Of a stretch of DNA of 64,000 bases, positions 18,283-25,264 are shown piece after piece (within the stretch, counting starts at the first letter, position 1; each line of letters opens with the position of its first letter). The notes below the pieces were generated by a model, which worked only from the letters and a program-made list of their open reading frames with translations, had not been told where the DNA came from and made no database searches. This DNA comes from Flexilinea flocculi (GTDB taxonomy: Bacteria > Chloroflexota > Anaerolineae > Anaerolineales > Anaerolineaceae), in the NCBI RefSeq assembly GCF_001192795.1, contig NZ_DF968181.1, positions 1,045,101-1,109,100 of the forward strand. Direction: 5' to 3'. Position numbers and translations under genes: made by a program.

Positions 18283-19380
18283 TTACGCTGCAACGGATGC
18301 AGGCGTCGGTGTGGCACGTTGACTGGCAAGCCAATTACGCAATTCATCCTTTGAAGCAGGTACTCTCCCGGTTTTCTCTTTGAATTGGTCAAATGCCTCC
18401 TGTTCGGAGACATTGCCATTCACAGAGACTCCATCCCCATACTTGCGTACGATAGAGGTGGTGGGAGGCATTGAATTTGCTTTCGAAGTTGGAATTGCCG
18501 TAGATGAGGTGCTATTGGATCGGTTTTGATCAAGGCCTGCGTTTTGAGCAATTTCCTTGTCATACAACAGATTGCCGAACTGTTCACCCAACTGGCGGAA
18601 GCATCGCTTCAGACAGTCTGTGGCTGAACCTGCCAAGGCCATATCAAGAGCTTCAGGTGTATCACCAGTGAAGACACAACGACCAAGATCGGCATGACTG
18701 TAAGTTTTCCCGTCCAGATCGACAGAAACTTTGCCGGTGATATACACTAAACCGACTTCCTCGGTCTGAACATTCCCATTGGCATCCAGGGCTGGAATCT
18801 TGCGTTTTTCCTGCTGATTCCAGATCAGCACCTTTTTTTGCCAACGCACGATGACCGGATCTCCAATCAAGTCAAATGACCAGGTAAATCCAAAGATACT
18901 GTTGGCTCGATCAATAACGTCGTATCCTTCCAGGTAGGGGACGGATCCCATACCTGGCGCTTGGCGGCGTTTGACGCGAGACATATCCAATGGCTGGCGA
19001 AGTTCCCAGAGGATGCGGCTCAGCCGGTCGCTCAGGTTCCCATCATTTGAAGGGATGGTTTCATTCATGTGACTCTCCTTTTCTTGATCTATGTGAATTT
19101 GTGGTTGCGCCGCTTCTAAAAGACGGACACCTTCAATGTGTTTGCAGAGAATCTGCGGTCCTCGCTGCTGATAGTCCATACAGGTACACGCCCAATTGAC
19201 CTCTTCAGAATCACCTTGAGATCGTCTCAATGTGACGACATACGGTAGCTTGTCGCCATTTTTGACCGTCCATTGGTGGGGATTGGTTCGGGTGACCTGG
19301 AACTTGCCAGCGAGAATCGCAGATTGTGCACGTTCAGTACGTTCAACTTGTGCTTGGGTAAGGTCTTGTGTTTTTTGCAT
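18283..19380 (-). CDS. SWIM zinc finger-Rad52-like annealing protein
   Basis: A 365-residue open frame. Residues 40-90 hold a SWIM finger (CTCMDYQQRG...CKH, CxCx(n)CxH). Residues ~110-275 match a Rad52/Rad22-type annealing core (YLEGYDVIDRANSIFGF, SHADLGRC, EALDMALAGSATDCLKRCFRQLG, with LYDKEI after it). The ATG at 19380 follows AGGAGGATT. A second excellent ribosome-binding site (AAGGAGAG) precedes an in-frame ATG at 19068 (Met105), right at the start of the Rad52 part. The locus may therefore make both a fusion and a free Rad52-like protein. Rad52-type proteins anneal complementary single strands; ssb follows directly. Confidence 0.85.
   Translation of the reverse strand: MQKTQDLTQAQVERTERAQSAILAGKFQVTRTNPHQWTVKNGDKLPYVVTLRRSQGDSEEVNWACTCMDYQQRGPQILCKHIEGVRLLEAAQPQIHIDQEKESHMNETIPSNDGNLSDRLSRILWELRQPLDMSRVKRRQAPGMGSVPYLEGYDVIDRANSIFGFTWSFDLIGDPVIVRWQKKVLIWNQQEKRKIPALDANGNVQTEEVGLVYITGKVSVDLDGKTYSHADLGRCVFTGDTPEALDMALAGSATDCLKRCFRQLGEQFGNLLYDKEIAQNAGLDQNRSNSTSSTAIPTSKANSMPPTTSIVRKYGDGVSVNGNVSEQEAFDQFKEKTGRVPASKDELRNWLASQRATPTPASVAA
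19066..19084 (-). promoter_or_regulatory. Internal ribosome-binding site and ATG within the SWIM-Rad52 gene
   Basis: On the minus strand, AAAAGGAGAGTCACATG lies inside the open frame, with a spacing of about 7 nt. It is as good as the gene's own start site and falls exactly at the SWIM/Rad52 domain boundary. Confidence 0.6.
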
Positions 19381-19556
19381 AATCCTCCTTGTGGAAAAAT
19401 CCGACGTTGATTAACAAAAGGTCGATTCGAAAGATCAACTCATGGCTAAGTACCAGGAGTGTTCCGACGTTATTTGCTACCCGTGAATAAACACAGGGCA
19501 GAAAACAACAATGGTGAAGACTTTTTCTTCATCGCTGACCGAATTTAAAAACCCGT
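19381..19556 (-). promoter_or_regulatory. Leader of the SWIM-Rad52 gene with repeated TCCGACGTT motifs
   Basis: This stretch has no gene. It holds two copies of the word TCCGACGTT (19400-19408 and 19463-19471, plus-strand reading). A third copy lies before the 110-aa membrane protein gene (49672-49680). The TnpB element begins immediately to the right, so the original promoter of the downstream minus-strand genes may have been separated from them by that insertion. Confidence 0.4.
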
Positions 19557-19640
19557 CCGCAAGTCACCGCCCTTTAGGGCGGGTGAAAAGGCGGGTTTTT
19601 CGTTTTTGGCTTTAGCCTAATTGCACAATTTTGTTGAAGA

Positions 19641-19652
19641 GAACATATGTTC
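19641..19652. promoter_or_regulatory. SOS-box-like palindrome upstream of tnpB
   Basis: GAACATATGTTC is a perfect 12-bp palindrome identical to the core of the Bacillus-type LexA box. It lies 30 bp before the tnpB ATG and just upstream of a TAAAAT -10-like element. I found no second copy in the window. Confidence 0.4.
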
Positions 19653-19681
19653 GTGTATTTGGTGTAAAATAATGGAAGATC

Positions 19682-20842
19682 ATGATTAAGACTTTCCAAT
19701 ATCGACTTTACCCAACTTCTTCACAACGCAAAACAATGGAATCTACCATCGAGACATGCAGGCGGTTGTATAACGACTGTCTCGCTGAACGCAAGGAAGC
19801 CTATGAAGAAAGAAAAGACAATGTCGGGAAGTTCGCCCAACTCCGTAAAGTAAAAATTCTCAAAGATACCAGCCCATACGCTGAAAAAATCCATTCGCAC
19901 ATCTTGCAAGTGACTGTTGCGGACTTGGATAAGGCGTTTCAAGCATTCTTCAGGCGAGTTAAGGCTGGCGAGAAAGCGGGTTATCCTCGATTCAAAGGAC
20001 AAGGCCGTTTTGATTCATTCGGATTCAAAGAATATGGGAACGGTTTCAAGGTGGATGGCAGACGATTGAAATTGTCGGGAGTTGGGCGTGTCGCAATTCG
20101 CTGGCACAGACCCCTTGAAGGGGAAGTGAAAACGCTCCGAATTTCACGAAAAGCTGGAAAGTGGTTCGCCTCATTCTCGTGTGAAGTTGATGAAAACCCT
20201 TTACCAGCAACAGGTAGGGCAATCGGAATAGATGTTGGTATCAATTCTTTGATTGCCACGAGCGATGGTGAACTGGTCGAAAATCCGAAATGGTGTCGGG
20301 ATGGACAGGCAAAATTGCGAGTTTTGCAACGGACGGTTTCCCGTAGAAGGAAGGGTGGAAACAATCGCCGAAAAGCCGTTCACGCCCTTCAAGTTCATCA
20401 CGAACATATCTCAAACCAACGCAAGGACTTCCTGAACAAACTGGCAAATGATTTGGTCGTGAATAACGACCTTATTGCCATTGAAGATTTACAAATTCAA
20501 AACATGGTCAAGAGTCACTGCCTTTCCAAGAGCATTTTGGATGGTGGGTGGGGTTATTTTGCAAAACGACTTTCCGATAAAGCGGTAGAAGCTGGTCGGG
20601 AAGTCGTGCGGGTAAACCCTGCTTACACCTCCAAGAGTTGTTCTGGTTGCGGCACGATTTTTGGAGATTTGGATTTGAGTGTTCGTTGGATTGATTGCGA
20701 TTGCGGTGTTTCGATGAATCGAGATGTTAACGCCGCTATCAATATTTCGAAAAAGGCTTTACAAAACCGGGGTGGACAGCCCCGTTGGGAGCTAACGTGG
20801 GCGGTTGCGCCGTGCGTGTCCCAAGAAGCTCCCGCCCTTTAG
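19682..20842 (+). CDS. tnpB: TnpB RNA-guided nuclease (IS605 OrfB)
   Basis: A 386-residue TnpB of typical length. RuvC acids are visible: Asp in GIDVGINSL (~residue 182), Glu in LIAIEDLQI (~265) and Asp in NRDVNAAINI (~351). The zinc finger is CSGCG...CDCG, the second pair being C-x-C rather than CxxC. TnpB is an omega-RNA-guided DNA nuclease that favours retention of its element. The RuvC residues look intact, so activity is plausible. The stop codon lies inside the right-end hairpin, common in this subgroup. Confidence 0.92.
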   Translation: MIKTFQYRLYPTSSQRKTMESTIETCRRLYNDCLAERKEAYEERKDNVGKFAQLRKVKILKDTSPYAEKIHSHILQVTVADLDKAFQAFFRRVKAGEKAGYPRFKGQGRFDSFGFKEYGNGFKVDGRRLKLSGVGRVAIRWHRPLEGEVKTLRISRKAGKWFASFSCEVDENPLPATGRAIGIDVGINSLIATSDGELVENPKWCRDGQAKLRVLQRTVSRRRKGGNNRRKAVHALQVHHEHISNQRKDFLNKLANDLVVNNDLIAIEDLQIQNMVKSHCLSKSILDGGWGYFAKRLSDKAVEAGREVVRVNPAYTSKSCSGCGTIFGDLDLSVRWIDCDCGVSMNRDVNAAINISKKALQNRGGQPRWELTWAVAPCVSQEAPAL

Positions 20843-20884
20843 GGCGTGGAGAGTGTCACATTTGCAGTCCTATGGATGTGAGAA

Positions 20885-21180
20885 TACATGGGTGGGATGA
20901 ATGACTCATCCCACCCACACAGTATTGTTTTCTCCTTGTAATATGAACCTTTCTGCTTCTCAGCACGCCATGACGCCTCCTGGGAGGAAAAGGTTGTTTG
21001 TTAAAGTGCAAGCCCACTATCCGGGAACTCCCGGAAATAAAATGGAGGATCACTCGCTCCCAATACAAAAGGGAGCTGACGATGACAGTTCTCGAAATCC
21101 AGCTTGCTTTATGCAAGGGATTCGGGCGTCATCTTGTGATCCTCCACGTACCCTGAAGTATCAAGAATTCACTTCAGGTC
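20885..21180. ncRNA. Candidate structured RNA region with multi-branch fold
   Basis: About 300 bp with no convincing gene hold a series of perfect stems. They are GGGTGGGATGA/TCATCCCACCC (20890-20916), CCGGG/CCCGG (21021-21033), a 10-bp closing stem GGAGGATCAC/GTGATCCTCC (21044-21053 with 21136-21145), and CCTGAAGT/ACTTCAGG (21152-21178). Inside the closing stem are GCTCCC/GGGAGC, TGACG/CGTCA, CGAA-TCC/GGA-TTCG with one bulge, and CTTGC/GCAAG. This makes a three-way junction. Strand is unknown. It lies between TnpB and the 174-aa gene. A 24-codon ORF with a ribosome-binding site overlaps the fold on the plus strand. Confidence 0.5.
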
Positions 21181-21278
21181 TGTACTCATCCATCTATCTT
21201 TTTACACGCTTAGGTCTTTTGCAGGTAATCCAAAAAGATAATTTCCCATGCTCACCTTCGGTTTGTTGATCGGATGAG

Positions 21279-21803
21279 TTATTCAGCAGTTGCGTCAATT
21301 TCTCCAGAAGTAGATTCCATCTCACGTGAATCGTTTTCCGCTTCAACGTGCTTGCCAGTCGTAACTTTCTCAATTGATCTGGCTTTTTTTTCGTTCGGTG
21401 CGGCAGCATCCAACACAATAATGCGCCTGGCGACTGCCTCTACCACGTTTCGGTCAATGAATACCTGGTTTTGTTTCAATTCGCATGCTTTGATATCCAC
21501 CGCCAGGTCAGTACAGTTTTTGGATTTCCGTGCTTTGTTGATAAACTCTTCCAAGCTTTCGCGGAAATCCCGAGACTGGAGGAAACCATGCACTCGCAAT
21601 CGCATGCCGCGTCGGATGTGGATCAGCCCGTTGGCTCCGCCATTTACCCGGACGTTGATGTAATCACCTGCATCACGTTCCAAATCCAATTTCTTGGCAG
21701 GTAGATCACTGTCTCGATAGATCACCAACCGGAAGAACAGGTCATCCATAAATTTCCATGGATCCCGTACCACGATTCCTTCTAGAACTACATCGTTTAT
21801 CAT
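21279..21803 (-). CDS. OB-fold-like (SSB-like) protein, 174 aa
   Basis: The ATG at 21803 follows AAGGAGGTCAG. The sequence begins MINDVVLEGIVVRDPWKFMDD and has a pattern of short beta strands (DYINVRVNGGANGLIHIRRGMRLRVHGFLQSRDFRESLEEF) resembling a diverged SSB/primosomal OB fold. The remaining ~70 residues are charged. It is the first gene after promoter P1 and its leader hairpin. The 146-aa protein at 56352-56792 has a similar design, so the element carries several OB-type single-strand-binding candidates. Confidence 0.65.
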   Translation of the reverse strand: MINDVVLEGIVVRDPWKFMDDLFFRLVIYRDSDLPAKKLDLERDAGDYINVRVNGGANGLIHIRRGMRLRVHGFLQSRDFRESLEEFINKARKSKNCTDLAVDIKACELKQNQVFIDRNVVEAVARRIIVLDAAAPNEKKARSIEKVTTGKHVEAENDSREMESTSGEIDATAE

Positions 21804-21853
21804 CTGACCTCCTTGTTTATGAAACATTTGTCATCTTGGGTTAAAAAGAAAAT

Positions 21854-21884
21854 GCCGGACAGATCCCAGTGGGTTTTGTCCGGC
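21854..21884 (-). ncRNA. Conserved leader hairpin downstream of promoter P1
   Basis: GCCGGACA and TGTCCGGC form an 8-bp stem in the 5' leader of the minus-strand operon. The same hairpin occurs at 25814-25851 with one compensating pair (C-G to T-A) and the same flank CAACGATT. That covariation supports a functional RNA structure. Confidence 0.6.
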
Positions 21885-21919
21885 CAACGATTAACTAAAA
21901 AATATTCAGTTGTAAGAAA

Positions 21920-21953
21920 AGTATAGCAATAAAAAAATACTTATCCTAGGGGG
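21920..21953 (-). promoter_or_regulatory. Promoter P1 with TATCCTAGGNGG box
   Basis: On the minus strand, CCCCCTAGGATA is followed 19 nt after CCTAGG by TATACT (-10). The same box and spacing are found at P3 (52624-52657) and nearly so at P2 (25882-25914). It drives the 174-aa gene and perhaps genes further down. The box overlaps the last codons of the broken intI frame. Confidence 0.6.
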
Positions 21954-22834
21954 TAAAGGAGTTTTTTCACTTCATCAAATAGGCTCCTCACTGACTTGGT
22001 ACCGCGTTTGGGTATGAGCGTGTATTTCATGGAAGTTTTCAAATCTTTGTGCCCGAGAAGTTCCAAGGTGGTGCGGAAACCTGCCCAGAACCGCAAGTGC
22101 TGAGTGTAATATCCAGCCCTCAGCAAAATGAGGGGCAAAGCAGTAACGAAAGTTATGACAGCTAACCTTTTTAGGAAAAACAGCTTTCTGCACCGCCGTC
22201 TTGACCGTTTTTTGCAGGCCGATCTTGATGATTTGAAAACGACGGATAATGCAATCTTGTTCATCAGGCAATAACGAGTGAGAGGGAAAAACATACTGCC
22301 AGATCGATTCCTGATTTGAGTTCAAATACTTCTTGGCCAACGCCAATGGCAGATAAATGGCGTCATATCCTTTGCGGTGATTCTTTGGACCTGGATCAGG
22401 CGATCGTACAACGGTTCTATCAGACTGGCAGGTAGAAGCGGAAAATGATTGTGCGCGCCTTCGTTATCGTGTACGGCAAATGTTGGGCACATTTTGTGAT
22501 GGCTTGGCGCGCACATAGTCGAAAGCACCAAGTTACTGACTAAGAACATTGCGGTACAAGAAAATCTATGCGTTACGCGCTTTGATCCGTGAAGAAGCCA
22601 AAATATGTTTTCTTAGGCCAGATCCGTTAAGAAGGGCTGAACTACGCTGATAACCATTTCTTCAGGATGACATTTATTATGAAAGAGAATATATTTCTTG
22701 ATCCAATAAACGTATGCGAGTTCGGTGTTGATGGTGTAATGCTTGACGTAGATGGCGTCGCGCACATTGTCTATGAGTTTGTTGGGGTAGTTTTCTCCAT
22801 ATTTTATTCTCCGAGAACTTGTTTGGTAGATCAA
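21941..22834 (-). pseudogene. Decayed integron integrase (intI-like)
   Basis: Three fragments in different frames line up with one integron integrase. The N-terminus is at 22834-22613 (KLIDNVRDAIYVKHYTIN, YWIKKYILFH). A middle piece at about 22460-22322 reads LPASLIEPLYDRLIQVQRI. The C-terminal half at 22346-21941 has WQYVFPS, an HNFRYCFAPH box replacing HxxRHxFAxH, LGHKDLKTSMKYT and GTKSVRSLFD. WQYVFP and the GxxxVRSxxD end are typical of IntI. Part of the middle is deleted and frames are broken, so it cannot make an active recombinase. It points away from the plus-strand cassette at 22.9-24.2 kb, the standard integron layout. Confidence 0.8.
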
Positions 22835-22960
22835 AGGATCGTATAATTCGTATCGATAGACTTTGACCCCACAGGATAATTCTGTATATAGTAAAAAAAT
22901 TGCTATTCTAACTTATATTTTCTGCACATATATTGTTATGCCACGAGAAAAGGACCACAA
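22835..22960 (+). promoter_or_regulatory. Region between intI and first cassette gene (attI/promoter area)
   Basis: TTGACC (about 22872) and TATATA, 16 nt apart, make a plausible plus-strand promoter. GTTATGC at 22935-22941 is close to the integron recombination triplet box (GTTRRRY, one mismatch) and could mark the start of the cassette. Confidence 0.45.
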
Positions 22961-23950
22961 ATGAAGACTGCATTAGTTCCATATCGGGCAAGTTTTCCAT
23001 CTCTGCCCGATGCCCATGCTGCCTTTCATGCAGAGCACTTCGGCCAAAAGCGAAGTGCGGTGCTTCAGGAGTTGCGCTGCGTGTCGGGGCTTCCAGAGGT
23101 TGTTCGTTCTTTGAATCCCGACATCCTATACAAACTCGTGGTACCGGAGGGGACACTTCTCCAACAAGGTAAGGATGGCCTCTTCAGGGGCGTCTTCTAT
23201 AAGGATGGGGGTATCGATAAACACGCGAAATTTGCGCAGGTCAGTCCAAGCTTACTCGATGCAGCGAAAGTCGTAAGTTCCCAGGTTCTCCTTATTAGTA
23301 TTGCAATGCAGCTCAACCGGATCGAGCAAATGGTCAATAACCTCTCGATTGAGTTACATAGGGATAGGATTGCTGAGATATATTCTGGAGTTGATCAATT
23401 CGATAAGGCCATGTTGTTTACCGAAATCACCACACGTAACCAAGCTATCGGGAACGCCGTGCAAACATTGCATACAGGTCTCTACAAGACCATCGCAGAG
23501 CTTAAGAGCCGTATCGCCAGCGCTCCAGATCCAGAAAATAGCATTTGGTACCACCTTGTGCCATGGAACAATAAGACTGAACAAGCTAAAGAGGCAATGG
23601 CGCTTGCCGCTGAGTCATTTGGAGCGACCCTATTGGGGATTCGAACGTTGGCGGAATGTTATTCAGTTCTTGGGGAGATCGAGGCAACTAGGAGCACGCT
23701 ATTAGATTATTTTGAAAAAGTGGAGCAATGCAAAGTTGAAACCGCCGCCGAAAAGGCGCGCTTGGTTGAATTCTCCGGCTCCCACCCCCCACAGGAACCA
23801 TGGGTTGCGTTCCACCAGTCTCTGCCAGAGGTACGGCGTCAGTTAGGCGAACTAACCGGACTCAAGGAGGCAAAGCCGGTAGACACACAAGTAGAAATTG
23901 AATTCATGCCTCACGAATTATATGGAGCTAAAGATGGCAATCTGCCCTGA
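22961..23950 (+). CDS. Hypothetical cassette protein, 329 aa
   Basis: I do not recognise this family. The protein starts MKTALVPYRASFPSLPD, has a hydrophobic stretch at about residues 105-118 (SSQVLLISIAMQLNRIEQMV) and long helical segments, likely coiled-coil, after it. It ends acidic (VEIEFMPHELYGAKDG). Base use differs from the AT-rich neighbours. It lies between a broken intI and an attC-like site, so it is probably an integron cassette gene. The next gene overlaps it by 17 bp and both seem to form one two-gene cassette. Confidence 0.72.
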   Translation: MKTALVPYRASFPSLPDAHAAFHAEHFGQKRSAVLQELRCVSGLPEVVRSLNPDILYKLVVPEGTLLQQGKDGLFRGVFYKDGGIDKHAKFAQVSPSLLDAAKVVSSQVLLISIAMQLNRIEQMVNNLSIELHRDRIAEIYSGVDQFDKAMLFTEITTRNQAIGNAVQTLHTGLYKTIAELKSRIASAPDPENSIWYHLVPWNNKTEQAKEAMALAAESFGATLLGIRTLAECYSVLGEIEATRSTLLDYFEKVEQCKVETAAEKARLVEFSGSHPPQEPWVAFHQSLPEVRRQLGELTGLKEAKPVDTQVEIEFMPHELYGAKDGNLP

Positions 23951-24116
23951 ATGCAATAAGCAGGAACTGAAAGAGGGGGAGAGCCTCTGTCCCCATTGCG
24001 CGAATAAGAAAACAAATTTCTGGGCAAAAACTGGAGAGGTGGCTGTGACTGTGGTAACAGTAGCTGCGAGCATAATTTACGCAATCATAACCAAGAAATC
24101 TCCGCCGAAGGTATAA
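23934..24116 (+). CDS. Small zinc-ribbon membrane protein, 60 aa
   Basis: Start chosen at ATG 23934, preceded by GGAGC; an upstream in-frame start lies inside the 329-aa gene. The first 25 residues are a zinc ribbon (CPEC...CPHC), followed by one transmembrane helix (VAVTVVTVAASIIYAII) and a basic end. It overlaps the 329-aa gene by 17 bp, which suggests coupled translation and a shared function. Its TAA stop is the first base group of the attC-like site, typical for cassette genes. Confidence 0.68.
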   Translation: MAICPECNKQELKEGESLCPHCANKKTNFWAKTGEVAVTVVTVAASIIYAIITKKSPPKV

Positions 24117-24164
24117 CAAGTACGTCAACGCAGATGCTTCGCACAGGTTACACTTTCGTTAGCG
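24111..24164 (+). repeat. attC-like recombination site
   Basis: A 54-bp imperfect inverted repeat starts at TATAACAAGT and ends ACTTTCGTTAGCG. TAAC pairs with GTTA at the ends, inner boxes GTCAAC and GGTTAC pair partly, and the centre folds as TGCTTCGCA. Size, unpaired bases and position at the stop codon of the preceding gene match integron attC sites. GTTAGCG deviates at one base from GTTRRRY. Confidence 0.55.
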
Positions 24165-24168
24165 ATAC

Positions 24169-24603
24169 TTAATGAGTAATAGCTCGTAGTTTGGCCACCC
24201 CGGTTTGAGTGACAAGCACCTTGGGAACTACTGATGGAAACAGGATAGATAAATCTGCTGACACAGAGACCCGTACCGTGTTGTCTCCCCCGCTGACCTG
24301 AATTCCTGTAACAAAGGCATGCACCCCTTTAGCGGATAAGCTGGCTGTATTTGAAGTCACATAAGCCTGAGCGTTCCCCCAGGTTCTTGAAGTGGGAACA
24401 AGACTTCCGGTATCTTGAAAAACTTGCTGATTGATCTCAGCGGAAGCGGCAACTGCCGCAGCGTCTGCTGCCTTTGCCACTTCTGAAATGGCATAAAAAT
24501 ACCGTCCGAGTTCAATAGCCAATGCCAGGGCAGGAATCATCACCAACCCAATGAATACCGCCCAGAAAGTCATTGAATAGCCACGCCGATCTCGCCACAG
24601 CAT
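24169..24603 (-). CDS. TadE/TadG-like pilus assembly protein
   Basis: Start at ATG 24603, directly behind the stop of the upstream gene; an earlier start at 24639 would overlap it. After a short basic N-terminus (WRDRRGYSM) there is one transmembrane helix (FWAVFIGLVMIPALALAIELGR) and a conserved-looking KAADAAAVAASAEI segment typical of TadE/TadG-like pseudopilins (von Willebrand-type members are longer). The C-terminal 90 residues are beta-rich and secreted. It is the last gene of the pilin operon. Confidence 0.78.
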   Translation of the reverse strand: MLWRDRRGYSMTFWAVFIGLVMIPALALAIELGRYFYAISEVAKAADAAAVAASAEINQQVFQDTGSLVPTSRTWGNAQAYVTSNTASLSAKGVHAFVTGIQVSGGDNTVRVSVSADLSILFPSVVPKVLVTQTGVAKLRAITH

Positions 24604-24604
24604 A

Positions 24605-25015
24605 TTACCAGCCTTCTTGCCGAAATGTAGAATCGGCACGGACAGTAAACGTCTGCCCTGGCAATCCAGGGAACAGGCTGGTCAGGGGAGCCATAAAGTT
24701 GGGTACACTGCCGCTGACTTGGATCTTTAAAATGCTGCCGGCATTTCCTCCTGGAGCCAAGACACTGACCGAAGTATTTTCCAGAATCCCAGCCTGGGCG
24801 ATTGCGTCTCTTGCTCCACTCATGGCATAACAGGCTGGGCATTGCTGCGCCACACTTCCCATACGCGCACCATGCCTGGCTGCGGCTTGCACTGCCTGTT
24901 GGGCATAGACTAACATCCCCAGGTTAACAATCGCCAACATGACCATAATCGCAATTGGAGTTGTAATTGCAGCCTCAAGCAATTCCATCCCACGAGTGTC
25001 TTTAATAAACCTCAT
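24605..25015 (-). CDS. TadE-like pseudopilin
   Basis: AAGGAGGATT precedes the ATG at 25015 (136 residues). N-terminal MRFIKDTRGMELLEAAITTPIAI has the charged leader, the Gly cleavage-site region and a Glu shortly after it, followed by a hydrophobic helix, as in class III prepilin/TadE proteins. Processing by the prepilin peptidase encoded upstream is likely. Two Cys residues (QQCPAC) may form a disulphide outside the cell. Confidence 0.82.
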   Translation of the reverse strand: MRFIKDTRGMELLEAAITTPIAIMVMLAIVNLGMLVYAQQAVQAAARHGARMGSVAQQCPACYAMSGARDAIAQAGILENTSVSVLAPGGNAGSILKIQVSGSVPNFMAPLTSLFPGLPGQTFTVRADSTFRQEGW

Positions 25016-25038
25016 AATCCTCCTTGAGGAAAAATTGA

Positions 25039-25083
25039 TCTGCCAGTTTTTGGAACATCCCCGAAGGGGACATTGCTGGCAGA
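25039..25083 (-). other. Intercistronic hairpin between Flp pilin and tadE
   Basis: TCTGCCAG/CTGGCAGA form the outer stem and CCCCGAAGGGG an inner one. A hairpin after the pilin gene could slow decay of, or partly terminate, the pilin message, giving more pilin than downstream products. Confidence 0.55.
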
Positions 25084-25095
25084 CCATTGATTTGA

Positions 25096-25242
25096 CTAGA
25101 TTTTTCCAGCAATATCAGTCACAATGGCAGCGATATTTTGGCCCAGCAACCGGTATGCACCATAAGCCACCAGAACAACTACTGCAATGATCAATGCGAC
25201 CTCAGTCGACTCGATTCCCCGGTTATCCTTTAGGAAACGCAA
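25096..25242 (-). CDS. Flp-family type IVb pilin, 48 aa
   Basis: A short gene with a non-ATG start: TTG at 25242 preceded by AAGGAGG at 8 nt (another TTG two codons earlier is too close). The product has the Flp signature: short charged leader (RFLKDNRG), Glu at position +2 and +5 after the Gly (IESTEVALI), then one long hydrophobic helix (IIAVVVLVAYGAY) and a ~20-residue tail. It is the probable main subunit of the Tad-type pilus or pseudopilus. Cleavage would be by the adjacent TadV-like peptidase. Confidence 0.82.
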   Translation of the reverse strand: MRFLKDNRGIESTEVALIIAVVVLVAYGAYRLLGQNIAAIVTDIAGKI

Positions 25243-25264
25243 TGCCAATCACCTCCTTCCTTCT

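Larger units (their letters stand above)
19557..20862 (+). mobile_element. IS200/IS605-type element with tnpB only
   Basis: The element carries tnpB without a tnpA transposase. Both ends contain the same palindrome GCCCTTTAGGGC (19569-19580 and 20834-20845), as expected for single-strand hairpin ends of this family. The exact borders are approximate. The right-end hairpin overlaps the tnpB stop codon, where omega RNA usually lies. It sits between minus-strand genes of the replication/processing operon. Confidence 0.75.

Noticed and set aside
21090-21164. 24-codon ORF with a ribosome-binding site inside the hairpin region
   Set aside because: It overlaps several perfect stems that explain the sequence better; recorded only as a possibility.
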